Assembly (NCBI RefSeq): GCF_902167145.1
Contig: NC_050099.1
Span: 240,510,588 to 240,574,587, forward strand
Length of the DNA stretch: 64,000 nt
Direction: 5' to 3'
Origin: Zea mays
Taxonomy: Eukaryota; Streptophyta; Magnoliopsida; Poales; Poaceae
The stretch's first letter is position 1; every line of letters starts with the position of its first letter. The translations under genes and the position numbers were made by a program. Positions 1 to 10,723 of this stretch are shown here, piece by piece. The notes beneath the pieces are model-generated. The model saw only the letters and a list, made by a program, of their open reading frames with translations. It was not told where the DNA came from and searched no databases.

Positions 1-267
1 CCGGTGGTTGAGAAACCAATACCAGCTATCCTTATGAACTATGACAATCAGACAATGATTGCTAAAGTGACGAGTTCTAAGGATAATGGAAAGTCATCAA
101 GACATGTCAAAAGACGATTGAAGTCTGTCAGAAAGTTGAGAAACTCCGGAGTTATAAGTGTGACTTATATTTCAACAGATAAAAATCTGGCAGATCCTTT
201 TACCAAGGGACTACCACGTAATGTGATAGAAATCGCATCAAGAGAGATGGGTATGAGACCCGAATAA
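1..267 (+). CDS. Copia pol, C-terminal end of RNase H (partial)
   Basis: This is the tail of a Ty1/copia polyprotein whose start lies left of the window. The reading frame is open from the edge to a TAA at 265-267. The visible protein holds the end of RNase H: a stretch with SSRHVKRRLKSVRKL followed by the tail motif KNLADPFTKGLP, which is the usual end of copia pol. RNase H removes the RNA strand during reverse transcription in the virus-like particle. Some 550 bases of non-coding sequence, a purine tract and an LTR follow in the same direction, so this is the 3' end of one element. Whether the missing part is intact cannot be judged. The lineage within copia was not identified. Confidence 0.85.
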   Translation, partial: PVVEKPIPAILMNYDNQTMIAKVTSSKDNGKSSRHVKRRLKSVRKLRNSGVISVTYISTDKNLADPFTKGLPRNVIEIASREMGMRPE

Positions 268-820
268 AGTTGCCATGGTGGAAACCCAGTCTATGTGATC
301 GGAGATCCCGTGAATTAGGTCCTGGGAAGAACAAGCCATTGGTGAACTGAGGAGAGTAGCCTTTGACCCTCTCTAAGTAAAGATGCAATACTCTCAAATG
401 CTGTAAGGCAGGTTGGCTTTGTGCCTTAATGTGTTCTGTTGGCTTGTATTAGCGAAGATGTTGTCCTGCAGAACATTCTTTGAAAGAATACACCTATATG
501 AGTTAGACTGTCTAACGTCGCAGTCTATGAGATCTGGGTGATCTCTAGTAAACTCATGAAGAGACCTTGGAGTACGACGTATATGCTCCACCCGAGAAGG
601 GGACTACTGGTAGCCAAGTACTGGTCATGACTTCAAGTGAAACCCATTCACGCAAAACTTGCAATTCAAGGCATAGTCCATTGTCCAAGTTGTGGGTTGG
701 TGTAGCTTGGAGTTCTAGGCGGAAGTTCAACTTAACATTCTCTGCTGAAAAAACTAGTATATTAAACAGTAGTGAACAGTGGCGAAAACTGCAGATGGGC
801 ATTTGAGATCTGGTGGGGAT
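268..820 (+). other. 3' untranslated region and polypurine tract of the copia element
   Basis: Non-coding interval between the pol stop and the 3' LTR. It ends in the purine-rich run TGGTGGGGAT (811-820), directly before the LTR's TGTTAGG, the expected position of the plus-strand primer. Open frames here are short and match nothing I recognise. Confidence 0.6.
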
Positions 821-1684
821 TGTTAGGATTTATGGGCTTGGCCTAATTAAGATATTCAAATAAATCCCAGAAAATCTCAAAAGCCCATACAAGAGGATGG
901 CTAGAGGATAGGTGGAACCATTAGCACCATATTGCTAGCTCTAGTGGAGTAGAGCTAGCTTAAATATGGAAGCCACACTCACTCACCAAGTCATGGATGA
1001 GAGGAGAGAGTGTGGAGAGCCACACGCGCGCGCGCGCTCGCTCGCCTGGCCTAGCCGGGGCGGGGCGGGGCGGGGCGGGGCGAAGGGCGCGGGCGCACGA
1101 CATGCGCGTGAATGGTCCGCCGAAATCCGGCCCCTCGCCTTGCGGGGGCGCGGCTACCTTTTGCCGTTTGATTTTTTGGTTTCTTGGCTGTTACGCTTAT
1201 CCTAACCGATCGCTATAAAATCTCAACTGATTGCGAGATTTTCGTGGGCGGATAAGCACGGGGGGTCGCGGACTCGGCCCTATAAAAGGAGCCCGGCAGC
1301 CAGCCTCCAAATCATCCCAATTCGCTTTCGCCTCTCTTCACAGCTGAGCCGCCTTCCAGTTCTCTTCATCTCGATCGTAGAGGTGCATCTGTGATTAGGA
1401 GAGCAGGTCTCCGGAACCCTTCGCCTTCTAGATCCTGCACCAGGAGAGGCCGAATAAGGTTTTTGGGAAGCGTCTTCACGCGACTGCTCGTGATCTGATT
1501 GACCTCGTCGACCCTGCTGATTTCGCTACTTCGACATCGTCGACCCTGCTGATTCCGGCGCGTGCCATCTATCAGTAAGTCTAATCAGTACGCATCATCT
1601 GATTTGGCTTGTTATTTCAGTGCTTGTGATTTTGTCATGATTTATATTCGGAATTTAAACTGGAATTTGTCTAATTGCTCAACA
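821..1684 (+). repeat. 3' LTR of the left-edge copia element
   Basis: The repeat starts TGTTAGGATT directly after a purine tract and is called to end at ...TTGCTCAACA, giving matching TGTT/AACA ends and a length of 864 bases. A TATA box sits at 1281. Before it come a CG run (about 1025-1036) and five consecutive GGGG tracts (1057-1080). The start is well supported; the end is inferred from the inverted ends only, because the partner LTR and left TSD lie outside the window. Confidence 0.6.
1281..1289 (+). promoter_or_regulatory. TATA box in the left copia LTR
   Basis: TATAAAAGG lies in a GC-rich context about 460 bases into the LTR, where a retrotransposon U3 promoter is expected. Transcription would start roughly 30 bases downstream. 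Confidence 0.55.
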
Positions 1685-1926
1685 TGAGATAGGATAAAGG
1701 TCGTAGAGCTACTTGTCCCACCACGTCTTTTTTTTGTTTTTTTGTGAACAAATTACCACCACAATTGCCTCCGCTTCAAATTTACGTGTTGTGCTGCAAA
1801 ACGCTGAGATCCGGGAATGCTCGGACCGGAGAAGACCCCGAGCGCGAGCGAATAGGCATGCTGTGCCGCTGGGAACGCTTCGCATATCCTTTCGAGGGTT
1901 TCACATGCACGGACGCACCCATGTCC
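1685..1926. other. Unassigned sequence
   Basis: Flanking DNA between the copia LTR and the start of the ancient direct repeat. It contains a T-rich run near 1728-1743. No gene or element recognised. Confidence 0.4.
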
Positions 1927-3012
1927 AACGCCCAAGTCACCCGTAGATTCCAAGCATGATTCCGTTCGTGGGGCAACGAATATCCAGTATCCAGAGCGGA
2001 TATACCATTACCAGCGAGCCGATGCCATTATTGCCACCCCCACGCGTCGGCATCGGCATCGGCACGCGGGCGAGTGCTATGCCGGAGGTCGACGGAGCAA
2101 GCTAGGCAGATACTACCAGAGGCCGTCCACGCAAGGCCCGCGCGTCCCACGGTGTAGCTCTCCGGCCGCGGCTGCCTGTCTCGAGTCACGTTGACTCGGG
2201 CATAAAAGTTCTCTTTTTATTGACAGTGATGTCTATGTCTCCGATGGAAGGGACAGTTTGATGGGTCCACTGCTTAAAAGAAACAGTGGAATTATGTTGA
2301 CAGTTCCTTCCCACGAGTTCTCGTATATGATCGAGATCTCGCCGAAAAAATGAGTTAGTTAGGTAGGACCGACTTTTCTGGATAAGTTAGTCACTCACTT
2401 AGATCAAGCGAAAAGCGCGTGCATATATCGATCGTCGTGATCAAAGGCGACAAATTATATAATCTCACTTGCCAAATAAAATATAGTTGAACATGGAGGG
2501 TCTCTTTAGGCCGACTCGAGCAAAGCGCTAAAAGTCGGCGTCTTACGGTACCTCTGACTTCAGCACCAACCGCTTGGGTCGTGGAGAAGGGAGAGAGAAC
2601 ACGGAGGAGAGCGGAAGTGAAGTAGGCGCCCTCTATTTTTGCACGGCCAAATGCGAAGCCTGCAGGACGACATGTGAACAGCGCGTACCGGCATGCATTT
2701 TGTAGATAGGGAGCCCTTTAGTGGATCTGCTATTCTGCTAGAGTTGGTCTTAGACTGTTTCAAGAGGCACACCTAAAGGGTCTTTTACTCTATTGAAGAT
2801 TTTGTTCTGTGTATACTCTAGTGGTATTCTCTAAAGCATCCTTTAAATATAGAAGGCGTCCATTCATTTTCTCTCTATATATAGACTCTCTCTCTATTCT
2901 CATGTATATATCCCTAATACAAGCTTTTGACGTACTATTAGAGAGAAATGGTGTATAAAGGATGAAGTCTTGTATCAGAGAAGTCTATTAAAATTAGATA
3001 TAGAATACAAGA
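1927..3012 (+). repeat. Ancient direct repeat, copy A (left part)
   Basis: This stretch aligns by eye with 14010 onward. Shared blocks include GATTCCAAGCAT, GCCGGAGGTCGACGGAGCAA, TCTCGAGTCA.GTTGACTCG and TTAGATCAAG.GAA. Divergence is high, so the duplication is old. Copy A has about 290 bases (roughly 2497-2785) that copy B lacks, bounded by related GGGTCTCTTTAGG-like ends, perhaps a small transposon. It is interrupted at 3018 by an Opie element and resumes at 11931. No coding function recognised. It could be an old LTR pair or a tandem segmental duplication. Confidence 0.55.
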
Positions 3013-3017
3013 GATAG

Positions 3018-4271
3018 TGAGAGCACCTAGAGGGGGGGTGAATAGGTGATCCTGCGAAACTTAAACTTATAGCCACAAAAACTTGTTTAAGTGTTAGCAC
3101 AGTAATTGCCAGGTGGCTAGAGAAGAGTCTCACTCAACACAATAACCACAAAGATATCAATCACAGAGATGGCACGGTGGTTATCCCGTGGTTCGGCCAA
3201 GACCAACGCTTGCCTACTCCACGTTGTGGCGTCCCAACGGACGAGGGTTGCAATCAACCCCTCTCAAGCGGTCCAAAGACCAACTTGAATACCACAGTGT
3301 TGCTTTGCTTTTCTTAATCCCGTTTGCGAGGAATCTCCACAACTTGGAGCCTCTCGCCCTTACAAAAGATGTTCACAAAGAATCACGGAGCAAGGGAGGG
3401 ATTAGCAACTCACACAAGACACAAAGATCACAGCGAATACGCACACACAAAACCCAGACTTGAGCTCAAGAGACTAGCACACTAGAACGGAGCTCAAATC
3501 ACTAGAATGTCGAACAAGTGCGCAAGAATGATGTGTGAGTGATCAAGATTGCTCAAGGAATGCTTGGTTTTTTCCTCCATGCGCCTAGGGGTCCCTTTTA
3601 TAGCCCCAAGGCAGCTAAGAGCCGTTGAGAGCAAATCTGGAAGGCCATTCTTGCCTTCTGTCGTCTGGCGCACCAGACAGTCCGGTGCACACCGGACAGT
3701 GTCCGGTGCCCGATTTCCTTCCTTAAATGGCGAAGCCGACCGTTGGCGGCCTTGGAGCCGTTGGCGCACCGGACATGTCCGGTGCACACCGGACAGTCCG
3801 GTGCCCCCTTCCGACCGTTGGCTCGGCTACGTGTCGCGCGCGGATTCCGCGGCCGACCGTTGGCTCGGCCGACCGTTGGCTCACCGGACAGTCCGGTGCA
3901 CACCGGACAGTCCGGTGCACACCGGACAGTCCTGTGAATTTTAGCCGTACATCGTCGGCGAATTCCCGAGAGCGGCCACTTCGCTCGAGCCAGCCTGGCG
4001 CACCGGACACTGTCCGGTGCACCACCGGACAGTCCGGTGCTCCCAGACTCAGCAGAGTCTTGGCTGCTCGAGCCAAGACAATTCCAATTCGATTTTTCCT
4101 GTTTTCAGCACTTAGACACAATATATTAGTCCATAAACAATATACTAAGTCTGAGAAACATACCTTTATCCTTGATTTGTACTTTGTCCACCATTTTACA
4201 CTTAAGCACTTGTGTTGGACACTAAATCACCAAAATACTTAGAAATGGCCCAAGGGCACATTTCCCTTTCA
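3018..4271 (-). repeat. 3' LTR of the first Opie element
   Basis: It runs (plus-strand view) TGAGAGCACCTAGAGG...TTTCCCTTTCA, 1254 bases. It holds a cluster of CACCGGACAGTCCGGTG-type near-palindromes between about 3670 and 4045. It has roughly 50 bases more than its partner at 10724, because it carries extra ~20-base CACCGGACA/TGTCCGGTG units near 3770-3790 and 3890-3930. Confidence 0.92.
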
Positions 4272-5061
4272 ATCTCCCCCTTTTTGGTGATTTATGCCAA
4301 CACAACATAAAGCAAGTAGAACAAATACAAAATCATTTCAAACAAGAACTCAAAATTGTTTTGGTTCAATTTTGGCATATATGGATCATCCTTTGCCACC
4401 ACTTGGTTTGTTTTTGCAAATCAAAACTCAAATTTCTATCTCTACGTCAAACACACATGTTAAGGCATAAAGAGAGTCATTTCAAGAGTATTTGATTCAA
4501 GATTCCAAAAACTCCCCCTTTTTCCCATAATCAGCATTTCTCCCCACAAGAAGCCAACTTTTGACAGGATAGACAATAAAAGAGTTTTGACAAACAAAAA
4601 AGCTCTATTCTACTATTTTCAAAATATCTCAAGTGGTAGCTGATCCATTTATCGCTTTGGCCTTTATTTTCTCCCCCTTTGGCATCAAACACCAAAACGA
4701 GATCAATCTTGGCCCAAGAACCCCATTGCCTCACCAAAATCTTCAATAAGAATACAAAGGCAATAAGAGTACATGAGATGAACTTGGAATAAGTTACCCT
4801 CTCATCGGAGTGCAGTGGAAGTCTTTCATGGTCCAAGTCCATCTTTTCCCTTTCAAACTTCCTTTGAGACTAAAACAAGCAAACTCAAGCACATGGTTAG
4901 TCTCAAAGGGCAAGTTGTAACACATCTCCCCCTAAATATGTGCATCACTTTGCAACGGACTTGTGAGGTCCAGGGAGAGTTTGTACAACTTGAGCACCAT
5001 AACTAAATAACAAAATGCATAGGGAACATGATCAAAGGCATAAACACATGTATGCTATAAG
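4272..5061 (-). other. Polypurine tract and 3' untranslated region of first Opie element
   Basis: On the minus strand, an AAAAAGGGGGAGAT purine run (about 4272-4288) abuts the 3' LTR and would prime plus-strand DNA. The rest, up to the pol stop, contains several CTCCCCC / GGGGGAG tracts and no convincing gene. SIRE-lineage elements sometimes carry an extra envelope-like frame here; I see none that can be supported. Confidence 0.7.
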
Positions 5062-8000
5062 TCAATCCAGGTTCCACGAATCTAAGACATTTAGCTCACT
5101 ACGCAACCTGCAAAAGGTCTTCTCATCTAGAGGTTTGGTAAAGATATCAGCTAGCTGGTTCTCGGCGCTAACATGAAACACTTCGATATCTCCCTTTTGC
5201 TGGTGGTCTCTCAGAAAGTGATGCCGGATGTCAATGTGCTTTGTGCGGCTGTGCTGTGCTCAACAGGATTTTCCGCCATGCGGATAACACTCTCATTATC
5301 ACATAGGAGTGGGACTTTGCTCAGATTGTAGCCAAAGTCCCGGAGGGTTTGCCTCATCCAAAGTAGTTGCGCGCAACACTGTCCTGCGGCAACATACTCG
5401 GCCTCAGCGGTGGATAGGGCAACGGAAGTTTGTTTCTTAGAGTTCCACGACACCAGGGACCTTCCTAAGAATTGGCACGTCCCCGATGTACTCTTCCTAT
5501 CGACCTTACATCCAGCATAGTCGGAATCTGAGTATCCAATTAAGTCAAAGTTAGACCCTTTAGGATACCAGATCCCGAAGCAAGGCGTAGCGACTAAATA
5601 TCTAAGAATTCGCTTCACCGCCACTAAGTGACACTCCTTAGGATCGGATTGAAATCTAGCACACATGCATACGCTAAGCATAATATCCGGTCTACTAGCA
5701 CAAAGATAAAGTAAAGACCCTATCATTGACCGGTATGCTTTTTGATCAACGGACTTACCTCCTTTGTTGAGGTCGGTGTGTCCGTCGGTTCCCATCGGAG
5801 TCTTTGCGGGCTTGGCGTCCTTCATCCCAAACCGCTTTAGCAAGTCTTGCGTGTACTTCGTTTGGGAGATGAAGGTGCCGTCCTTGAGTTGCCTCACTTG
5901 AAACCCGAGGAAGTATTTCAACTCGCCCATCATCGACATCTCGAATTTCTGAGTCATCACCCTGCTAAACTCTTCACAAGACTTTTGATTAGTAGAACCA
6001 AATATTATGTCATCGACATAAATTTGGCACACAAACAAATCATCATCACAAGTCTTAGTAAAAAGAGTTGGATCGGCTTTCCCAACCTTGAAAGCATTAG
6101 CAATTAAGAAATCTCTAAGGCATTCATACCATGCTCTTGGGGCTTGTTTAAGTCCATAGAGCGCCTTAGAGAGCTTACACACATGGTCGAGGAACCGTTC
6201 ATCCTCGAAGCCAAGGGGTTGCTCTACGTATACCTCCTCCTTGATTGGCCCATTGAGGAAGGCGCTCTTCACATCCATTTGGTACAACCTGAAAGAATGG
6301 TGAGCGGCATATGCTAGCAAGATACGAATTGATTCTAGCCTAGCCACAGGAGCAAATGTCTCCTCAAAGTCCAAACCTGCGACTTGGGCATAACCTTTTG
6401 CCACAAGTCGAGCCTTGTTCCTTGTCACCACCCCGTGCTCGTCTTGTTTGTTGCGGAACACCCACTTGGTTCCCACAACATTTTGCTTAGGACGAGGCAC
6501 CAGTGTCCAAACTTCATTGCGCTTGAAGTTGTTGAGTTCCTCCTGCATGGCCAACACCCAGTCTGGATCTAGCAAGGCTTCTTCTACCCTGAAAGGCTCA
6601 ATAGAAGAGACAAAAGAGTAATGCTCACAAAAATTAACTAATCTTGAACGAGTAGTTACTCCCTTACTAATATCACCCAATATCTGGTCGACGGGATGAT
6701 CCCTTTGAATCGTCGCTCGAACTTGGGTTGGAGGTGCCTGAGGTGCTTCTTCCTCTTCAACTTGAACATCCTGCGCTCCCCCTTGATCATGCGCCTCCAC
6801 TTGAGGTACCTGTTCGTCATCTTGGGTTGGGAGATGCACCATAGTTGAGGAAGACGGTTGATCTTGCTCCAAATGTTCCTGAGGCCGTACATCTCCAATC
6901 GCCATGGTGCGTATTGCGGCCGTTGGAACGTCTTCTTCATCCACATCATCAAGATCAACAACTTGCTCTCTTGGAGAGCCATTAGTCTCATCAAATACAA
7001 CGTCGCTAGAGACTTCAACCAAACCCGATGATTTGTTGAAGACCCTATACGCCTTTGTATTTGAATCATAACCTAATAAAAAACCTTCTACAGCTTTGGG
7101 AGCAAATTTAGAGTTTCTACCTTTCTTCACAAGAATATAACACTTGCTCCCAAATACATGAAAATAAGACACATTGGGTTTGTTACCAGTTAGCAGCTCG
7201 TAAGAAGTCTTCTTGAGGAGGCGATGAAGGTAGACCCTGTTGATGGCGTGGCAAGCCGTGTTCACGGCTTCCGACCAAAAGCACTTGGGGGTCTTGAACT
7301 CTCCAAGCATCGTCCTCGCCATATCAATGAGCGTCCTGTTCTTCCTCTCTACCACACCGTTTTGCTGTGGTGTGTAGGGAGCGGAGAACTCATGCTTGAT
7401 CCCCTCCTCCTCAAGGAACTCCTCCACTTGAAGATTCTTGAATTCGGACCCATTGTCGCTCCTTATCTTCTTCACTTTGAGCTCAAACTCATTTTGAGCT
7501 CTCCTTAGGAAGCGCTTGAGGGTCCCTTGGGTTTCAGACTTATCCTGCAAAAAGAACACCCAAGTGAAGCGGGAAAAGTCATCAACAATAACTAGACCAT
7601 ACTTACTTCCTCCTATGCTCAGATAGGCGACAGGTCCGAAGAGGTCCATATGCAGCATCTCCAAGGGTCTTGATGTTGTCATCACATTTTTTGTGTGATG
7701 AGAGCCTCCCACCTGTTTCCCTGCTTGACAAGCTGCACAAGGTCTATCTTTTTCGAATTGCACGTTAGTCAACCCTATCACGTGTTCTCCTTTTAGAAGC
7801 TTGTGAAGGTTCTTCATCCCCACATGTGCTAAGCGGCGATGCCACAACCAGCCCATGCTAGTCTTAGCAATTAAGCATGCATCTAGACCGGCCTCCTCTT
7901 TCGCAAAATCAACCAAATAAAGTTTGCCGTCTAGTACACCCTTAAAAGCTAGTGAACCATCACATCTTCTAAAGACAGACACATCTACATTTGTAAATAG

Positions 8001-8273
8001 ACAATCATATCCCATATTACATAATTGACTAACAGATAGTAAATTATAACCAAGAGACTCAACTAAAAACACATTAGAGATAGAGTGCTCATTAGATATT
8101 GCAATCTTGCCTAAACCTTTCACCTTGCCTTGGTTCCCATCACCGAATATGATTGAATCTTGGGAACCCTTATTCTTGACGTAGGAGGTGAACATCTTCT
8201 TCTCCCCCGTCATATGGTTTGTGCATCCGCTGTCGATAATCCAGCTTGAACCCCCGGATGCATAAACCTGCAA
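5062..8273 (-). pseudogene. pol: Opie pol polyprotein, frameshifted near its end
   Basis: Pol encodes the enzymes for reverse transcription and integration. Visible in order in the 1020-residue open part: aspartic protease ([13 protein letters not shown] near residue 12), GAG-pre-integrase ([13 protein letters not shown] near 140), integrase core with [17 protein letters not shown] and NGVVERKN (about 205-310), reverse transcriptase with YVDDIIFGS (about 720), and RNase H with YSDSDYAGC and ALSTAEAEY (about 890-960). At 5248-5264 the tandem GTGCTGTGCT has five extra bases compared with the Ji-like copy near 56110, so the frame leaves the RNase H sequence and stops at 5211. The original frame can be followed on to a TGA at 5062-5064. 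The frame lies +1 relative to gag, as in the second Opie copy. Confidence 0.9.
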
Positions 8274-8280
8274 GGCAAAT

Positions 8281-10674
8281 TTAGGCTTGGGTCTTAGGTA
8301 CCCAACTCTTGTTGGGTCCTACATGGTTAGTCACAATTTCCTTAGGGACCCAAATGCAAGTTTTATCACCCTTGCATTTTGCCCCTAATTTCCTAGCCAC
8401 TATCTTCCTATCTTTTCTACAAATAGCAAAAGAAGCATTTAAAGCATGATAAATTGTAGATGGCTCATTAATTTTCCTATGAACATTAGCAACATTTCTC
8501 CTAAGCATATTGTGAACAACATTTTTCCTACCAACATTTCTATCATGCACATAGGAAGAACTAGAAGCAAACATGGCATGAGAATCAAAAGCATCATATG
8601 CATTATAACTTCTATAAGCATTTCTATATTGTTTCTTGTCATGATACATAAAAGCATGGTTCTTTTTAGCACTACTAGCCATAGGGGCCTTCCCTTTCTC
8701 CTTGGTGGAGATGGGAGCCTTATGGCTTGTTAAGTCCTTGGCTTCCCTCTTAAAGCCAAGTCCATCCTTAATTGAGGGGTGTCTACCAATCGTGTAGGCA
8801 TCCCTTGCAAATTTTAGCTTATCGAAATCACTTTTGCTAGTCTTAAGTTGGGCATTAAGACTAGCTACTTCATCATTTAATCTCGAAATTGAAACTAGGT
8901 GTTCACTACAAGCATCAATATCAAAATCCTTACACCTAGTACAAATTATAACATGTTTTACACAAGAATTAGATTTATTTGCTACTTCTAATTTAGCATT
9001 TAAATCATTGTTAACACCTTGTAAAGTAGAAATGGTTTCATGACAAGTAGATAGTTCATAAGAAAGCATTTCATTTCTTTTAACTTCTAAAGCATAGGAT
9101 TTTTGTGCCTCTACAAATTTATCATGTTCATCATATAACAAATCATCTTGCTTTTCTAAAAGCCTATCCTTTTCATTCAAGGCATCAATCAATTCATTGA
9201 TTTTATCAATTTTATTTCTATCCAATCCCTTGAACAAGCTAGAGTAATCTATTTCATCCTCATCACTAGATTCGTCCTCACTTGAAGAAGCATAAGTAGA
9301 GTTTCGAGTACATACCTTCTTCTCCCTTGCCATAAGGCATGTGTGACGCTCGTTGGGGAAGAGGGATGACTTGTTGAAGGCGGTGGCGGCAAGTCCTTCA
9401 TTGTCGGAGTCGGACGAAGAGCAATCCGAATCCCACTCCTTGCCAAGATGTGCCTCGCCCTTTGCCTTCTTATAATTCTTCTTCTTCTCCCTCTTGTTCC
9501 CTTGGTCCTGATCACTATCATTATCGGGACAGTCAGCAATGAAATGACCAAGCTTACCACATTTGAAGCATGAGCGCTTCCCCTTTGTCTTGGTCTTGCT
9601 TGGCTGCCCCTTGCGACCCTTTAGCGCCGTCTTGAATCTCTTTATGATGAGGGCCATCTCTTCATCATTAAGTCCGGCCGCCTCAATTTGTGCCACCTTG
9701 CTAGGTAGCGCCTCCTTGCTTCTTGTTGCCTTGAGAGCAAGGGGTTGCGGCTCATTGATCGGACCATTCAAGGCGTCGTCCACGTACCTCGCCTCCTTGA
9801 TCATCATTCGCCCGCTCACGAATTTTCCAAGGACTTCTTCGGGCGACATTTTGGTGTACCTGGGATTTTCACGAATATTATTCACCAAATGAGGATCAAG
9901 AACGGTAAAGGACCTTAGCATCAGTCGGACGACGTCGTGGTCCGTCCATCGCGTGCTTCCGTAGCTCCTTATTTTGTTGATAAGGGTCTTAAGCCGGTTG
10001 TATGTTTGAGTTGGCTCCTCGCCCCTTATCATCACGAACCGTCCAAGCTCGCCCTCCACCAACTCCATTTTGGTGAGCAAGGTGACGTCGTTCCCCTCGT
10101 GAGAAATCTTGAGGGTGTCCCATATTTGCTTGGCGTTATCCAAACCGCTCACTTTGTGGTATTCATCCCTGCACAAAGAAGCTAGAAGAACAGTAGTAGC
10201 TTGTGCATTCTTATGTATTTGCTCATTAATGAACACAGAACTATCCGTACTATCAAAGTGCATTCCACTCTCTACAATCTCCCATATACTAGGATGGAGA
10301 GAGAATAGGTGACTACGCATTTTATGGCTCCAAAATACGTAGTCCTCTCCATCAAAATGAGGAGGTTTACCAAGTGGAATAGATAATAAATGAGCATTTG
10401 CACTTTGAGGAATACGCGAATAATCGAAAGAAAAGTTCGAGTTAACCGTCTTTCGTTTGTCGTAGTCGTTGTCGTCGTTGTCCTTGTGGGAAGAAGTAGA
10501 CTCATCACTGTCGTCGTAGTAGACGATCTCCTTAATGCGCCTTGTCTTCTTCTTCTTCCCATCTTTACGTCTATGACCCGAGCCCGAGTCGGTAGGCTTG
10601 TCATCCTTTGGCTCGTTGACGAAAGACTCCTTCTCTTTATCGTTGATCACGATACCCTTCCCCTTAGGATCCAT
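8281..10674 (-). CDS. gag: Opie gag polyprotein, intact (797 residues)
   Basis: Gag builds the virus-like particle that packages the element's RNA in the cytoplasm. The frame is open from ATG at 10674 to the stop at 8281. In order: a charged N-terminus beginning [12 protein letters not shown]; the gag core from about residue 100 ([19 protein letters not shown]) to about 300; a CCHC zinc knuckle [14 protein letters not shown] at 369-382, which binds RNA; a lysine/aspartate-rich linker; a probable coiled-coil stretch around 490-640; and a basic C-terminus ending WVPKTQA. The start is chosen because the same MDPKGKG start is used in the second copy at 60079. Pol follows after 7 bases in the +1 frame, so pol needs frameshifting, re-initiation or splicing; which one is not visible. 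Confidence 0.93.
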   Translation of the reverse strand: MDPKGKGIVINDKEKESFVNEPKDDKPTDSGSGHRRKDGKKKKTRRIKEIVYYDDSDESTSSHKDNDDNDYDKRKTVNSNFSFDYSRIPQSANAHLLSIPLGKPPHFDGEDYVFWSHKMRSHLFSLHPSIWEIVESGMHFDSTDSSVFINEQIHKNAQATTVLLASLCRDEYHKVSGLDNAKQIWDTLKISHEGNDVTLLTKMELVEGELGRFVMIRGEEPTQTYNRLKTLINKIRSYGSTRWTDHDVVRLMLRSFTVLDPHLVNNIRENPRYTKMSPEEVLGKFVSGRMMIKEARYVDDALNGPINEPQPLALKATRSKEALPSKVAQIEAAGLNDEEMALIIKRFKTALKGRKGQPSKTKTKGKRSCFKCGKLGHFIADCPDNDSDQDQGNKREKKKNYKKAKGEAHLGKEWDSDCSSSDSDNEGLAATAFNKSSLFPNERHTCLMAREKKVCTRNSTYASSSEDESSDEDEIDYSSLFKGLDRNKIDKINELIDALNEKDRLLEKQDDLLYDEHDKFVEAQKSYALEVKRNEMLSYELSTCHETISTLQGVNNDLNAKLEVANKSNSCVKHVIICTRCKDFDIDACSEHLVSISRLNDEVASLNAQLKTSKSDFDKLKFARDAYTIGRHPSIKDGLGFKREAKDLTSHKAPISTKEKGKAPMASSAKKNHAFMYHDKKQYRNAYRSYNAYDAFDSHAMFASSSSYVHDRNVGRKNVVHNMLRRNVANVHRKINEPSTIYHALNASFAICRKDRKIVARKLGAKCKGDKTCIWVPKEIVTNHVGPNKSWVPKTQA

Positions 10675-10709
10675 CTCTTCGGGCGGTTAGTCCCTTTGTG
10701 AAGAGAACG

Positions 10710-10721
10710 ACTCTGATACCA
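10710..10721 (-). other. Primer-binding site, initiator methionine tRNA type
   Basis: On the minus strand, TGGTATCAGAGT lies two bases inside the 5' LTR. This matches the complement of the 3' end of initiator tRNA-Met used by most plant copia elements, and fixes the element's orientation. Confidence 0.9.
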
Positions 10722-10723
10722 AT

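Noticed and set aside
3549..4121. Overlapping open frames of 100-170 residues on both strands in the Opie LTR (also at 11206-11896, 25669-26215, 59132-59486)
   Set aside because: They translate the CACCGGACAGTCCGGTG near-palindromes, giving the same HRTVRC/PDSPV-like peptides in every frame and on both strands. No separate gene.
10710..10721. tRNA gene fragments at TGGTATCAGAG sites
   Set aside because: These are 12-13 base primer-binding sites next to LTRs, not tRNA genes; no cloverleaf sequence surrounds them.
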